NCBI GenBank assembly: GCA_963921825.1
Contig: OY997592.1
Location: 31,351,730-31,415,729, forward strand
Reading direction: 5' to 3'
DNA: 64,000 nucleotides
DNA from: Erodium maritimum
Lineage: Eukaryota > Streptophyta > Magnoliopsida > Geraniales > Geraniaceae
The translations under genes and the position numbers were made by a program. Below are positions 33,443-45,860 of this stretch, piece after piece. The notes below the pieces were generated by a model. That model was not told the DNA's origin and did no database searches. It saw only the letters and a list, made by a program, of their open reading frames with translations. Positions within the stretch are counted from its first letter, which is position 1. Each line of letters begins with the position of its first letter.

Positions 33443-35555
33443 TTTTTTTTTTGAGTAATCAATGTTTCATTCCATTAAAAGGGTCAGTACATGTTTGACA
33501 GCCCTGACGGGGCAAACATAAAAACCCTGTAACAACTTTTGCGTCCAGGACGCATTGAAGAAGCCAGAAGAGCTAAGTAAAACCAAAACTAGACTAGGTA
33601 GAACTTAAAATATAAAACCATAAAACTATGATAATATTGGCGGCCATTGTTCAAGGTAGGGTCAACAGACCGCTGGGTCCCCCAAAGGCGACACTCTTGA
33701 TTCGCTATAAAACCGAGCATATGATCACAAGTACCGGGTTGAGGACAGGGTGACCTCGGCTTGAATAGAAAAACTCCCCCGAGCCCCAATATACGATTCA
33801 TGGCTCCTGGCGAGGCTGTTTACCAGCCCTCGCCTGATCTTCCCGAGGTCCTCCCGCCGAACCCCTCTTCCATCCTGGAGTCGCTGAATGTTCCTCAAAC
33901 AGTCCGGCCCATGAGGTCCCTGATGATCCTCCCTCTGTCGATCCACCCCCGGTTACCCAAGGTGCCTTCCACACCCCCTCTCGAGGGCAGGCCGTGGAGG
34001 GGTTGACCCACTTAACAGTGGAGCAAAGCCCGGCGGCACCCTAGCAGTCTGTGACCAAATTGTGGCATACCCTTTATCCTTCCGGGTCTTGGGAAAGTAC
34101 TTCAGTGACTTATCAAAAGTATGGATGCCCGGGATCTCCTTGTCACAGGCCGTGGTCGAATGACCTATACACCCACAATTACCACAGAAAGTTGGCAGCT
34201 TGACATATGTAAGAGAGCATGTGATCAGGTCCTTGAATTCAGGGAATCGAAGGCGCATATGGCGACACAGGGGTCGGTCGAGGGAGTTCCAGTAGCGGAC
34301 CTTCACCGTCCCCCCCAACACTGGCCGAATTCATTACACGAGATATCCACCGTCCCTCCTAACGCCTCCCCAATTCTAGTACCCGTAATCTTAGTGCTAA
34401 TTTTTTGGGGGATACCATGGGCATGAACCCAAAGTTGCATCATGTCCATGGCCAGAGGTCTTGGGCGAATGGATCCTTCTCCGCCAGCATCAGTGGTTTT
34501 CCATCAAAGCACCATGGTTTGTTTAGCCGAACCCAATCCCTATCCTCCTTTATGGCAAAATAGAACTCGAAGACACTAGTGGCGGCATCCTTTATGAACA
34601 AACCAACAGCCGATTTTCCCCGTGCATTGGTAAGGATACGGAGGAGAGTATCCCTACGAGGTTGGTCCTCCGTGAGGAGACGACCCACCATCCCATATTG
34701 TTGGCGGGAAAGTGCGGTCGGATCAAGCACCCCGTTCACGACCGTAACTTCCAATGGTTCCTCAAACCCTAGAGGGCAGCCGGAGAAGCTGTGTTGAAGA
34801 GCATGTAAGGGAGTATCAGGCTCCACTGTTGGAGGTGGGATACGAGGGTGAGGCTGCGAGTAGGCCCCCGCTAATTCTTTGAACAAGGGCTGCCCCATCT
34901 GGGCAGGGGTGGTAGGATCAGCTAAAGGGATAGCGTGAGTTTCCCCATTCGCTGCCTCCAACCCTTCCACCATCTGCAGGTGGTGGCCCTCCAAAACCCT
35001 AGCCGAAAGCTGGGGTGATGGCACAATATTCGTCTGTTTTGGAGGACGTCCCTGGCGCACATGCAGTGGTTTGGACAACAGAGATTGCTCCCCTGGTGCA
35101 TTCTCTATCAGTGGGAGCATCACAGGAGGGTTCGAGGACGAGACCTGCACCAGGTCCTAGGACGGAGTCGATGGCGGCGCCACCACCTTCTTCTTCCGCC
35201 GGGTCCATTTAGGCCGCACCACGTCATGCGACAGGCAAGGGGGAGGGACAACCCCTGATTCCGCACCCACGCCAGCGGCTAATGGGGCGAGGTCTCTTGC
35301 GATCGCACCCACACTACCAGTCGATGGAATAGGGTCCAAGGCGAGAACCTTCAGAGAGGAAGGCTGAGAAGATGGTGTGGACATCGGAGGAGACGAGGGG
35401 AGAGGCGCCGGTAGGGAGGCGGAGCGCGCAGCCTGGTCAGCGAAAAACGCAGAAACCCGGGAGCACATTAGGTTAAGGTTTAGATGTCTCGATGGAGGCG
35501 AGAAGAGCAAGGCTGTTTGAATATTATAATTATATATCATATGAAAAATTGTTTA
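33443..35555 (-). mobile_element. LINE retroposon with ORF1 only, in the viral leader
   Basis: Minus-strand insertion with a T-run at its left end and flanking TCATCTAAG (33434-33442) / TCATGTAAG (35556-35564); the uninterrupted right leader has TCATGTAAG. It holds most of a LINE ORF1 but no endonuclease or RT, and still has a 3' UTR, so the internal 4 kb of a full LINE is missing. Confidence 0.8.
33953..35150 (-). pseudogene. LINE ORF1 (DUF4283-type plus CCHC zinc knuckle)
   Basis: Two minus-strand open pieces in different frames. 34440-35150 (236 residues) ends with a DUF4283-like region (VFEFYFAIKEDRDWVRLNKP, then WCFDGKPLML). 33953-34321 contains the zinc knuckle CGNCGCIGHSTTAC (CX2CX4HX4C). 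This is the RNA-binding ORF1 of plant L1 elements. A frame change separates the two pieces. Confidence 0.82.
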
Positions 35556-35706
35556 TCATGTAAGTTAATTAAAATAAAAACATTATGTTTGTATTATATT
35601 TTCCATTTTGTTGTTTAATTCCTCTTAAATAAATGGCTGGTTATACCGCATGTTTTTATTTATGTTTATTCTCGTTATAGTATTTACGTTTTATATAAAT
35701 ATGTTT

Positions 35707-36257
35707 ACAAAACAAAGTACATATATTGTTCTTTCAATGGTTCGAGATATATGCATCCCAAAATAAAATTATACACCCTTTCAAAAATATTCTTCCTGTT
35801 AATACGAAAAGAAGATTTCCTATCTGGGAAACATCTGATGGCCCAGTTGAAGCCGAACACCCCTCTTCGAAAATTTGAATATGTTATTAAGGAACCTCAC
35901 ATAAGGTAGAAGCTTCCCCTCTAAGGAATGCACGGGGAGATACAACTGAGGATCTGAAAAGTGTCCTCAATCAAAATAATTACACCAACATATCACTATC
36001 GACAATTTCAAAACAATTGAACAAGATAGAAAAACATAGTACTGAAACTACCATAATTTCTTCCAATCCTCCCGAAAGAACACAAAACCTCAAGAAACCC
36101 ATGTTCAAACCTTTTCAGGTCTCAAAACCTGCCCAATAGGAACTTACCTCAAGTATGAGTGAATTTCTTAAAGCCATCACAGACCAACTTAATAAAATAG
36201 ATAAACCATATACATCACATAGCGTTATACCAGGCACAACTGACTAGATCTCTAGAT
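35707..36257 (+). pseudogene. Viral ORF1 linker between the movement- and coat-protein regions
   Basis: With stops, the plus strand shows a linker-type protein region (TISKQLNKIEKHS and SEFLKAITDQLNKIDKP) that precedes the coat protein at 37395. I do not recognise a movement-protein domain between the leader and this point; most of that region appears to be deleted in this copy. Confidence 0.5.
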
Positions 36258-37389
36258 ATGGGTGAGCATCGGCCGGTGACCGACACCGTGGCCCTACCGG
36301 ACGGCTTAAACCGTGGGCGGTGCCGGTATTTAGCCGGATAACCGAGTCATGTGTGGGCTCTAAAATTAAGCCTTATTTTTGGGCCACGGTTCGTTCAAAT
36401 AAATTTATTTAAGTTTTATGTTTTGGTATTCCATTTTCATCCACATAATCATTTTGTTGGTCTCCGCAACCATTTTATATGTCAATTAGCATAAAATTGT
36501 AAGTTCGACTTTACATGTACCTTTAGTACACATAAGAAATTATACAAAATATAATAAGAATCACATATCTAAAAATACAAAGTCAGATTACATGATAGGA
36601 ACAAATTGGATGTACATCAGAAAGCTCATGGACTAGTAAAACTTCAGATCCATGCTACTGTTAGTACACATCATATATTTAAGAATCCAAAACAGATATG
36701 ATAACTACTTAACAAATAAAATAATTATTCAAATACGAAATAAACACATACAAAATCCCGGATTCAACTACGATAGATATATAGATTTTGATTGTGAGAA
36801 GGGATGGAGAAACATTTAACATAATCTGCAACAAGATACAAATTACATAGATCTAGAATATGAGATACAAAAGAAAAAAGAGGAGAGATAGATGAAAGAA
36901 GAGAAAATTAGTAAGAGATAGGCGGCCTGATAGATTAGAGAAGAACAAGAGGTTTGGTTTAATCGGTGGAAAGTAGAGAGGCGGTGTGATTAGGTTGTAG
37001 AAGAAGAAGAGATTTCGTTTGATCTGGGGAAAGTAGTGGTATATATAGGAATATGGTGCAATTAGGGTTAGTTGGCTGAAGGTAAAAATGGGATGAGTTA
37101 TAATTGGGCTGAAATGAGTTAAATGGGCTACTGAAAGTCTGAAATAGTGAATGGGTTACAGCATGTGAAAGGGGCGTGTGGGCTTGAACTCATATACCTA
37201 CGGGTCCGGTTTTTAACCGGTTAACCGCCGGTTTTAACAACAAAAACGGGCAGTTCACCGATTAGGGCTCGGTTTTGGACTTTCTTGACTGGCTCCGGCG
37301 CCGGATACTCCGGTTTGGATGATTCCGGTGTCGGTTCCAGTCGGGGGCGGCCGGTTTCGATTAAAACATATTATTTTGCTCACCCCTAC
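36258..37389. mobile_element. hAT-type non-autonomous element in the viral ORF1
   Basis: 1132 bp with ends ATGGGTGAGCA and TGCTCACCCCTAC and a perfect 8-bp duplication CTCTAGAT (36250-36257, 37390-37397). CCGG-rich subterminal regions flank an AT-rich centre. No ORF. Confidence 0.85.
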
Positions 37390-37394
37390 CTCTA

Positions 37395-37894
37395 GATGCC
37401 AAGTTATTTACCTAGAACCAAACTCATTTGATAGTGAATGATATGTTAGTTCACCCCTGAAACCTCCTACATTTCCTTCCCATATTCTTCCCCTTCTCTA
37501 GTACCAATACAAAATGATGACATCAATATAAGATCCCAACCTCATAAGATTGCCCAACCAAATTACAAAGCTTATTCCATCTACAAGTGGAACTTAGATG
37601 GAATGTTGGGATATCAAATCCCCAACCTCCTCCAACAAATGACCATGGAATCTAATGTCTACAAAACCCAACAAGGAACCTCAGATAAGATTGTGGCTGA
37701 ACTTCTAATTGCGGGGTTCTCTGGACAATTAAAAGGGTGGTGGGACCATTACCTAACCTCGCACGAGCATTCAGACATCCTCAACAGTGTCCAAACAGAT
37801 AATGAAGGAATTCATATGATAACAAGTCTAGGAGAAACCACCCAGGATGTTTCGGTCCTCATTCTTACCATATCTCTCCATTTTATTGGAGATT
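37395..37894 (+). pseudogene. Pararetrovirus coat protein, N-terminal part
   Basis: An open stretch (37603-37894 and upstream) reads YKWNLDGMLGYQI and then the caulimovirid coat signature around LLIAGFSGQLKGWWDHYLT. The frame ends at the insertion site of solo LTR C (37895) and the coat-protein sequence continues at 44295. The sequence is recognisable but interrupted. Confidence 0.82.
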
Positions 37895-40800
37895 TGTCAC
37901 GCCCAAAATTCAGTAGAACCGAACCCGGAACGCGAACGTTTAAGACAATAAAAGATTTTCAAACCTTTGAAATAAATCGCTTTAAACCCACCAATTAGTT
38001 AATCAAAATAATAATTTACAACTCAAAAGTACGTCCCAGCAAGCGGACAAAATACAAGGCGTACGTCGCTAGACTCAAAAAGGAAACCCGGACTCCGGCT
38101 CCTAGCTCTTCAAGCTTCGAGAGTTCACCTAGTCCGTCCCGCGACTAGTACCTATAGGAAAAACAGCTAGAGTGAGCGTTCGCTCACCACCACGGATAAC
38201 AGACTAACTACGGCATACTAGCAAACAATGTCGGTAACACCCACAACAACCCAACACCAGGGACTACTATCCCCCAACTCAAGTAACCCGACTGACACAC
38301 AAACTGTTACTTTCCTCAACCGACTCAACACTCGGACACGTAATGTAGACCCGACACAGCGGTTATGACCTCCACCAAAGACACAAAAGACAACCACGCA
38401 ACACCCAAGATCACAAAGGATCGCACACCAAACAAGATCACAAAGGATCGCACTCCAGCTGCTCAGTGCCGGTTGCTAACCGGCTGGGCTCGAGCCTGCC
38501 CCACGCAACTTTACCGATCCCTGTCAGGCCAGACGGTCGACATGTTAGCGATATGTACCGAGCTACTTTTCCGATAGCTAGTCGGAAGGGGAGCAACCCT
38601 CCATCGCCGAAGAATGCTCATCCTTACCGATCCATGTCGGAAGTCTAGCCAAAGAATGCTCAACTTTACCGAACTCTATCGGAAAGCTAGCCAACGCCCA
38701 CGCAACTTCCCCCGATCTCTGTCGGCCCCCCAACCTCAGGCAATCAAAATCACAACCAAAGTTCAACAACACAGGTTCAACACTCCACAGGCACTCATGG
38801 CCACCCAAGACACCAACAGTAAAACACGGGCTCAACAACCCCACGGGCACTCATGGCCACCCAAGACACACCAACAGTAAAATACGGGCTCTCATGGCCA
38901 CCCAAGACACAAACAGTAAAGTACGGGCTCTCATGGCCACCCAAGACACAAATAGTAAAGGACGGGCTCTCATGGCCACCCAAGACACAAATAGTAAAGG
39001 ACGGGCTCTCATGGCCACCCAAGACACCAACAATAAAATACGGGTTCAACAACCTCACGGGCACTCATGGCCACCCAAGACACACCAACAGTAAAATACG
39101 GGTTCAACAACCCCACGAGCACCCATGGCCACCCAAGACACACCAACAGTAAAATACGGGTTTAACAACCCCACGGGCACTCATGGCCGCCAAGACACAC
39201 CAACAGTAAAAGTACGGGTTTAACAACCCCACGGGCACTCATGGCCACCCAAGACACAAACTAAACAATCAACCTTCAGGCATAAACAAATGCCTCCAGT
39301 AATTATAATATCGATAAGTTCACTGCTCCTACGACACTACTAAGTGTCACATGCATTTCTATTGTTCGATACGTTCCCGTATCATACGACACCACCCGGT
39401 GTCGCCTGCCTTTCTATTATTCGATAACTTACTTAACCCACGACACCCAAGTGTCACATGGATTTCTACTGTTAACTTTTCCTAGTCAGGGCCTGTCACG
39501 CCCCAATTTCAGTAAACCGAACTCGGGACGCGAACGTTTAGAAAAAGAAAGCACTTTGAAAACATTTCCATTAAAACACTTTACAATGCCAGATTAGTTC
39601 AACAAAAGATAATTACAATTCAAATAAAACGTCCCACAAGCGGACAAAAGGGCGAGGTATCCGTCGCTAGACCCAAAGTAAAAACCCGGACTCCGCTCCT
39701 AGCTCCACAAGCTTAGAGAGCTCACCTAGTCCGTCCCACGAACAGTACCTGTAGGAAAAGCAGCTAGGGGTGAGCGTTCGCTCACCACCACGAATAACAG
39801 ACTGACTACGGCATAATTAGCAGACAATGCCGGTAACACCAACAACAAACTCGACCCCGGGGATCACTGTCCCCAACCCAAGTACTCTGACTGACAAACA
39901 CCCACGGTGACCTTCCTCGAACGACTCAACACTCAAACACGTAAGTAGACACGACAAAACGATCACGACCTCTTCCAAGGACTCAAAGGAACCACGTAAC
40001 CCCAAACAAGATCGCAAAGGATCGCAAACCAGCTGCCAAGAACGCCCTCCCGGGACTCTAACCCGGTCAGGCCAACCCAAGAATGCTGCAACTTACCGGG
40101 ACTCTAACCCATAAGCCAGCCGGAAAATACTGCAACTTACTGGGACTCTAACCCATAAGCCAGCCGGAAAATGCTGCAACTTACTAGGACTCTAACCCAT
40201 AAGCCAGCCAAGGTACGCTCACAAACCCAAACCACACACGCGCGGCCAGGACCCCTTTATTGGCGGGCGGGCCCCCTACCCCGTCTGAACATGCAGACGC
40301 GTGTGCTCGTGGACCCCCGTTTCAGGAAGCGGGCCCCCAACCTCCGGTAACCACAAACACAATCACAATCACAAGCAAGTTCACAACCAGTAACAACACA
40401 GGTTCAACACTCACAGGCACTCATGGCCACCAAGACACTAACAGTAAAACTCGAACTCAACAGCCCCACGGGCACTCACGGCCTCCCAAGACACCAACCA
40501 TAAAACACGCTTGCAACTTACCGAGACTCTAACTCGTAAGCCAGCTAAAGAGAGCTTGCAACCCCCCGAGACTCTAACTCGGTCAGGCCAGCCAAAGACA
40601 CCAACCTTAGTACACGGGCTCTCAAGGCCACCCAAAACACCAAAGGTAAAGACACGGTTTCAACAACCCCACGGGCACTCACGGCCACCCAAACTCAACA
40701 ATAAAACACGCTTGCAACTTACCGAGACTCTAACTCGTAAGCCAGCTAAAACACCAACAATAAAGTACGGGCTCTCATGGCCACCCAAACACGATTAACA

Positions 40801-43800
40801 ACACGGGCTCTCATGGCCACCAAAGACGCCAAAATAAGCAATCAACCTCCGGCTTAACCCAAGCCTCCAACAGCCCTAATATCAGCAGTTTCACAATCAA
40901 CCTCCGGGCATGGTCATATGCCTCCAGTAAAACAATTAACGCTAAGTTCTCTGCTCCTACGACACTACTAAGTGTCACATGCTTTTCTCAATAATTCCTA
41001 AGTTCCTGTAACATGCTTTTCTGATAAACGCTACAAACCCCGCATCCTGCTTTTCTAGTATTTAAAATAAACCTACTCAACCCACGACACCCCGGTGTCA
41101 CATGCAATTCTACTGTTAACTTTCCCTAGTCAGGGCCGAGATCCGGCTACTTTTCCCTACCTCAACTGAAGAGCAACCGCTACGCTTCCTAGCTGCTGAC
41201 GTTCTGGCTCGCTACCTCCGGGCTTCACTTCGATCGAAGCCGGACGCTAAGGATAACACGAAAGCCATAAATTAGAGGCGGTTCCCGGGTTAATCTAAAG
41301 GTCACGATTAAATCCGTCTAAAAACGACAGTTGTCCTTTAAACTCGAGCGGGATAAAAGCGGGGTCACGGTGAATCGGGTTTGAGTACCGAGCACCGAAA
41401 CCGGTGCATGCGAGGCACGGTCCCAATGCACGAATCCCGAGGTCCGATTCAGCGGTCCGCTTTTGTTCCCTTTTAAACCCAAATAGCAGTTCATTTTACC
41501 CAGAGTTCCAGAGTCGTTCCTACATCCGATTAATAACCCTTTTTCAAAATAGAACGGTTTTTAATTTAAAACGAAATCCCTTTTTATTTCAAATCTGATT
41601 CTGTTCCGATCTTTGAGCCCAAAATGAATTAGGTTCGGTTTTTGAACAACCGTCCCTAAATCCCGTTTACAGCTTAGATTCACAACTCCTCGATTTAGAC
41701 TGTTTTTAAAACCGAAACGCTTTTAATTCCTTTTCAGTTTAAAGCTTTTTTTTCTTAAGTTTGATTTTCCATTTTACAACCCTTTTCTTTCCAAAACCGT
41801 GATCAAATCTAATCCGTTTTGCTTTGTTTTACTTTCCTTTTTAATTTCCAATCCGATTCTATTTTAATCGATTTCTTTAACCGGTTTAACAGATTTTAGT
41901 CGAATTCAACATATCCAAATTAACTTGAAACGAACAGCACGAAACCGATCAGATTTAGGGTAAATACGGGATAGAACATAAAGCGGAAAGACGATATTGA
42001 AACGGATCCGGCCACCGGCGAAGCCATCGCCGGCGACCAACTCCGTGGTGAGATCTCTCACCGAAGGGAAACGGGCGGTGGAGAGTGGTGGTGGCCGAGC
42101 TCGGGCTCGGGACGGTCGGAACCGAGAGGGACGGTGGTGGGGGATGAAGGACACGGCGGTGGTGGCCGAGGTTGAGCACGAGCTTCGTCACGGCCGGAAA
42201 AACACGGCGCGGCGGCGTTGGCCGTGAGAGGAGGGAAGGCGAGGGAGAGGACGGTGGTGGGTCGAGGGCGTGGCTGTCGTGGTCGGACGGAGGAGGTGAC
42301 GGCGGCGAAGGGGAGGTCGGGTTCGGGATTGAATAAGGACAGAGAGGGACGGCCGGTGGAGGGAGGTCGGTAGTGTGGCCGGCGACGGCGTGGACGAAGA
42401 AGAAGGAGGTCGGGGATGGGGTTTCGAACCAGAGGAGGGAAAGGGTCGAGGGACGGGAGAGGAGGTCGGGGTTAGGAGGTGTGGCGGCCGGAACTCGGTG
42501 AGGGAGATGGTGGTCGGACGTGGGAGGTGAGGTGGCCGGCGACGGTGGCGTCGGGAGAGGACGGCGGCGTGGTGGCTGGACGGGATCGAAGAACCGAGAG
42601 GGAGGAAGGGGTCGGGAGGGGGCTGCGCGAAGAAGACAATGACAGATTAGGGTTTCAGACCCTAATCTGGTCTTTTATACCCGAACCCTCAAACGGGCCT
42701 GGCACACGGGCCTGGCCAAGGTGGGCCTGAGCTTCCACGGCCCAACAAGAGCAAGAGGCCGGGTCTGACCGGGCCTGCTGGGCGGGTTGCTGGTCTGGCC
42801 GGGTTCTGGTCGGGTCCGGTCCGACCCGGTTCGACCCAAATTTTTTTTTTTTTTTTCGATGCGGGTTTTACAGGGCTGAGATCCGGTTACTTTTCCCTAC
42901 CTCATACGCTTTCCAAAAAGTTCCCAACCAAGCTCCGACGTGTTCACGATCACTCGCCTAGCTTTCCTTTTCCTCTATCGGTAGCATGATCTAACAAGAA
43001 CGCAATTTAAAACACTTTTAAGTTCGCAGGCATAAACTGAATTTTAATACACTTGACGCCCAAATGTAACCCCGACAATGTCGATCACTCCCAAACTTCC
43101 CAATTACTCAACATTGTCGATAATGGACCCGGAAAGGCCCGATTCGCCCGGCCCGGCGAATCTGCCCGGGTTTTGAAAACGCCCTTCCGAGGCTCCGAAA
43201 ATTCCCGTTTTCGTTTTTACGGTCTTAGAATAATTCAAGGGTTCCAACGCAATCGACAGAATCAATTTCCGACTTCCGAGTAATTTAATTCGCGTTTAAA
43301 GTTTCTAAACCCGTCATTTACAACTTTTACAATTTAATTCCAAATTTCGATCCGGGTGTGGATTAATAACTTGGGGATCGTCCTAAACTACCCGAACACG
43401 AAAACCCGATACCCGAGCATGTGGGCCCCACACGGCCACAACGAAAAATGTTCCTTTTCGCCCCAAAGCGTTCATAACGAACCCAACACCTCGACTCATC
43501 CATATTTAACCCATTTAAACCCAAACCCTAACTTTCAAACGTACCAAAACGAAAATCGAAAGGGTACTCACCGTAGGGAATGACGGTGGGAGCTCGATTC
43601 CTTGATCGTTGAGACGATCCACCGGTTGAATCGTCGGGAAATAGCAAAACCTTAAACCTTTCTTCTCTTTTCTCCCTTTTCTCCTTTTCTTTCCTCTCTC
43701 CACTTTCTCTCTCTAAGTTTCCTCTTTTTTACAAGTATGACCGAACACATCAATGTCTTCCCTTTTTAATTTGTTTCAGACACACCACTTTTCCATATTT

Positions 43801-44294
43801 ACAAAACTACCATCAAAGTAGCATCTTTTGTTTTGTTCAAAAACCTAACACCACCACATAATTGACATGTGGCAAGTGGGTCCCACATCCTTTGGAAAAT
43901 ATCTTCTAGATATTTTCCAGTCAGATTTGCGAAATTCGGCTGTTTCAGGCCCCGAACGGCACTTTTACCAAGAAATTACGAAACTTCACGGGCTACAAGG
44001 AAACGGCTCAACTAAGACCGTTGTGACGACGGATAAGCTTTTTGGATCCAAAACGGACCTCGAACGGACCAAAACGTCGCTCGGTTGACTTTTCTAGCAA
44101 AAAGTCAACCTTTCCCAAATTGGTCAGAAAGTTGCTTTGAGTCCCCCGGAACTCACTTTGGTCGATATCGGGGTCAACTTAAGTCCGATATGACCCTCGG
44201 GGTCAAATTTATGTTCATTTAAGTATGTCCAAATTTTTTAAATTTTCCTGTTTTTCGCCGATTTGACTGGCGTTGACCGGGAGTGGTTCTTACA
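37895..44294. mobile_element. Solo LTR C, itself containing solo LTR D
   Basis: Begins TGTCACGCCCA and ends GTGGTTCTTACA, flanked by AGATT (37890-37894) and AGACT (44295-44299). Without the nested copy (39494-42872) it is about 3.0 kb. It sits in the viral coat-protein frame. It holds about 40-bp tandem units with GGCTCTCATGGCCACCCAAG at 38845-39240. Many long ORFs here are repeat artefacts. Confidence 0.8.
39494..42872. mobile_element. Solo LTR D nested in solo LTR C
   Basis: 3379 bp from TGTCACGCCCC to GGGTTTTACA, flanked by GGGCC (39489-39493) and GGGCT (42873-42877). Related copies keep the uninterrupted target CAGGGCCGAGATCCGG (for example near 41135). The first half is like copy E, but the 3' part (41200-42870) is different: GC-rich with GGTGGTGG/CGGCGAC runs and a 16-bp T-run. 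It is a subfamily with another 3' module. Confidence 0.8.
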
Positions 44295-45860
44295 AGACTC
44301 TTCTCATCTCAACGACAAGAATGCAAACCTCTTGTCGAATCTTCGATGCAAGAAGCTAGGAGATTTTCAGTGGTACAAATCCACATTCCTTTCTAGAGTC
44401 ATGCTTCGTGAAGACTCTAACCAGCCATTCTGGAAAAAAAATTCCTTGTTGGTCTCCTTACCCTCTTAGGAGAGAAAGTCAGAAACAAAATTAGAGAAAC
44501 CTATGGTAGCCATATAATCCCTTACGATAAACTCACCTATGGAGAATTAATTAGTACCTCCCAAAAGCAAGGCCTTCAAATATGCCAAGATTTAAAACTT
44601 CAAAAGCACCTTAAGTGGGAACTAAGACAATCAAAGAAAGAAGTCGGCTCTTTTTGTAAACAGTTTGAATCTTCATTTTCAAAACCTAGCTCATGTAATA
44701 GGGACTGTAACAAATGACCCTCCACATCAAAACCTTATAGAAGACATAGAAGAGCTTCATTTGAAAAACCTACTTATTATAAGAAACCTTATAAGCAAAC
44801 ATTTGCAAAACCCAATAGACAAACCGGAACCCCAAAGTCGTACTCAAAAGATAAGGAGTGTTACCGTTGTGGTAAAAAGGGTCACATCCCCCGATTTTGC
44901 AAAGTCTCAAAAAAGATCCAAGAACTTGACACAGCAGACCATATCAAGGAAAAAAATTCAGCTCTCCTTTTAGAGATTTCCGATACTGAAGATTGTTCTA
45001 TCTCACCATCCGATAATCTTGAGCCCTTAATAGACGAACTCAAAACTAGTTCCTCCGACACTGAGGCTGACGAAGGCCCCGTTAAGTGTTGTTGTATGCT
45101 TACAAGTGATCAATCTCTAATATTGGACATGATCGGTAATATTGATGATCCCACTATAAAAAAAACAATACTTGAGTCAACTCAAGACCTCCCTAGAAAC
45201 CAAACCAGTTACCAAAACCCAAACTCTAGTTGCACCGTCTACTAGTACCAACCTATATGACCTGAACATTATCCTTAATAGGAAAAAGAAGGTATAAACC
45301 CCTAAAACCACTATAACTGACCTATAGGCCGAAATTAAGACCATCAAAATTGAGATAAGACTATTAAAAGACAAACAAAAGGAGGATTCAGGAAAGATCC
45401 AACTTCTTATATCTCATGTTCAAAACCAAGACTTAGATAATGAGGAAGGTGAAACATTCCTTCCTCATAAAATAGAGGGTTTAGAGGAAGTTCCTGAGGA
45501 TTTAATATGTGTCCTCAAAGAAGTTACCTCACGGAAGTATTTTATTAAAATCACTATAGTCTTTTCCGATAACTCCAACATTAATACCATTGTCCTTTAT
45601 TACACTGGTGCCGACCAAAACGTCATAAAGCCATGAATTGTGCCTCTTTGTTTTCAAGAAGAAACAAAAGAAAGACTCAATACCGTCAACGATTCCAGAC
45701 TTCAAATCGTTGGAAAGACCAATGCCTCTATCTTTAATAACGATTTACTTTCTCAAGACTATCTTTCCCTTATGTCATAACATTCACCATACTGTAATTT
45801 TAGGAACTCCTTTATTAACATGATTACACCATATCAAGTTGATCTTGAAGGTATCAGTTT
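44295..45860 (+). pseudogene. Coat protein C-terminus, zinc knuckle and aspartic protease remnant
   Basis: Continues the coat protein (LRCKKLGDFQWYKSTFLSRV) through frameshifts to a basic region and the zinc knuckle CYRCGKKGHIPRFC (44859-44900, CX2CX4HX4C). A glutamate/serine-rich stretch and, near 45600, a retropepsin-like motif YTGADQN follow. The family motif is D-[ST]-G, and here the catalytic Asp is replaced by Tyr, so the protease is dead. Several stops are seen around 45240-45330. Solo LTR E interrupts at 45861. Confidence 0.8.

Larger units (their letters stand above)
33318..35706 (+). promoter_or_regulatory. Left copy of the viral leader, split by a LINE retroposon
   Basis: 33318-33442 and 35565-35706 match 52378-52650 (AACAACAACTTTCAGAG, GAAGCTCTCCTACACAACT, AATAAATGGCTGGTTA). 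The first matching base corresponds to a point 33 nt after the start of the TATA box at 52345. The copy lacks the promoter itself, which is replaced by the left inverted arm. Confidence 0.8.

Noticed and set aside
38795..39152. Repetitive open frames on both strands in solo LTR C
   Set aside because: Products of roughly 40-bp tandem units; translated on either strand they are equally repetitive, so not genes.
38845..39240. Regularly spaced repeats that could suggest a CRISPR array
   Set aside because: The units are head-to-tail tandem repeats with no unique spacers, in plant nuclear DNA.
42000..42730. GC-rich segment with arginine/glycine-rich frames, resembling a coding exon
   Set aside because: It is inside solo LTR D, low in complexity, and frames on both strands look alike; no start, splice or domain evidence.
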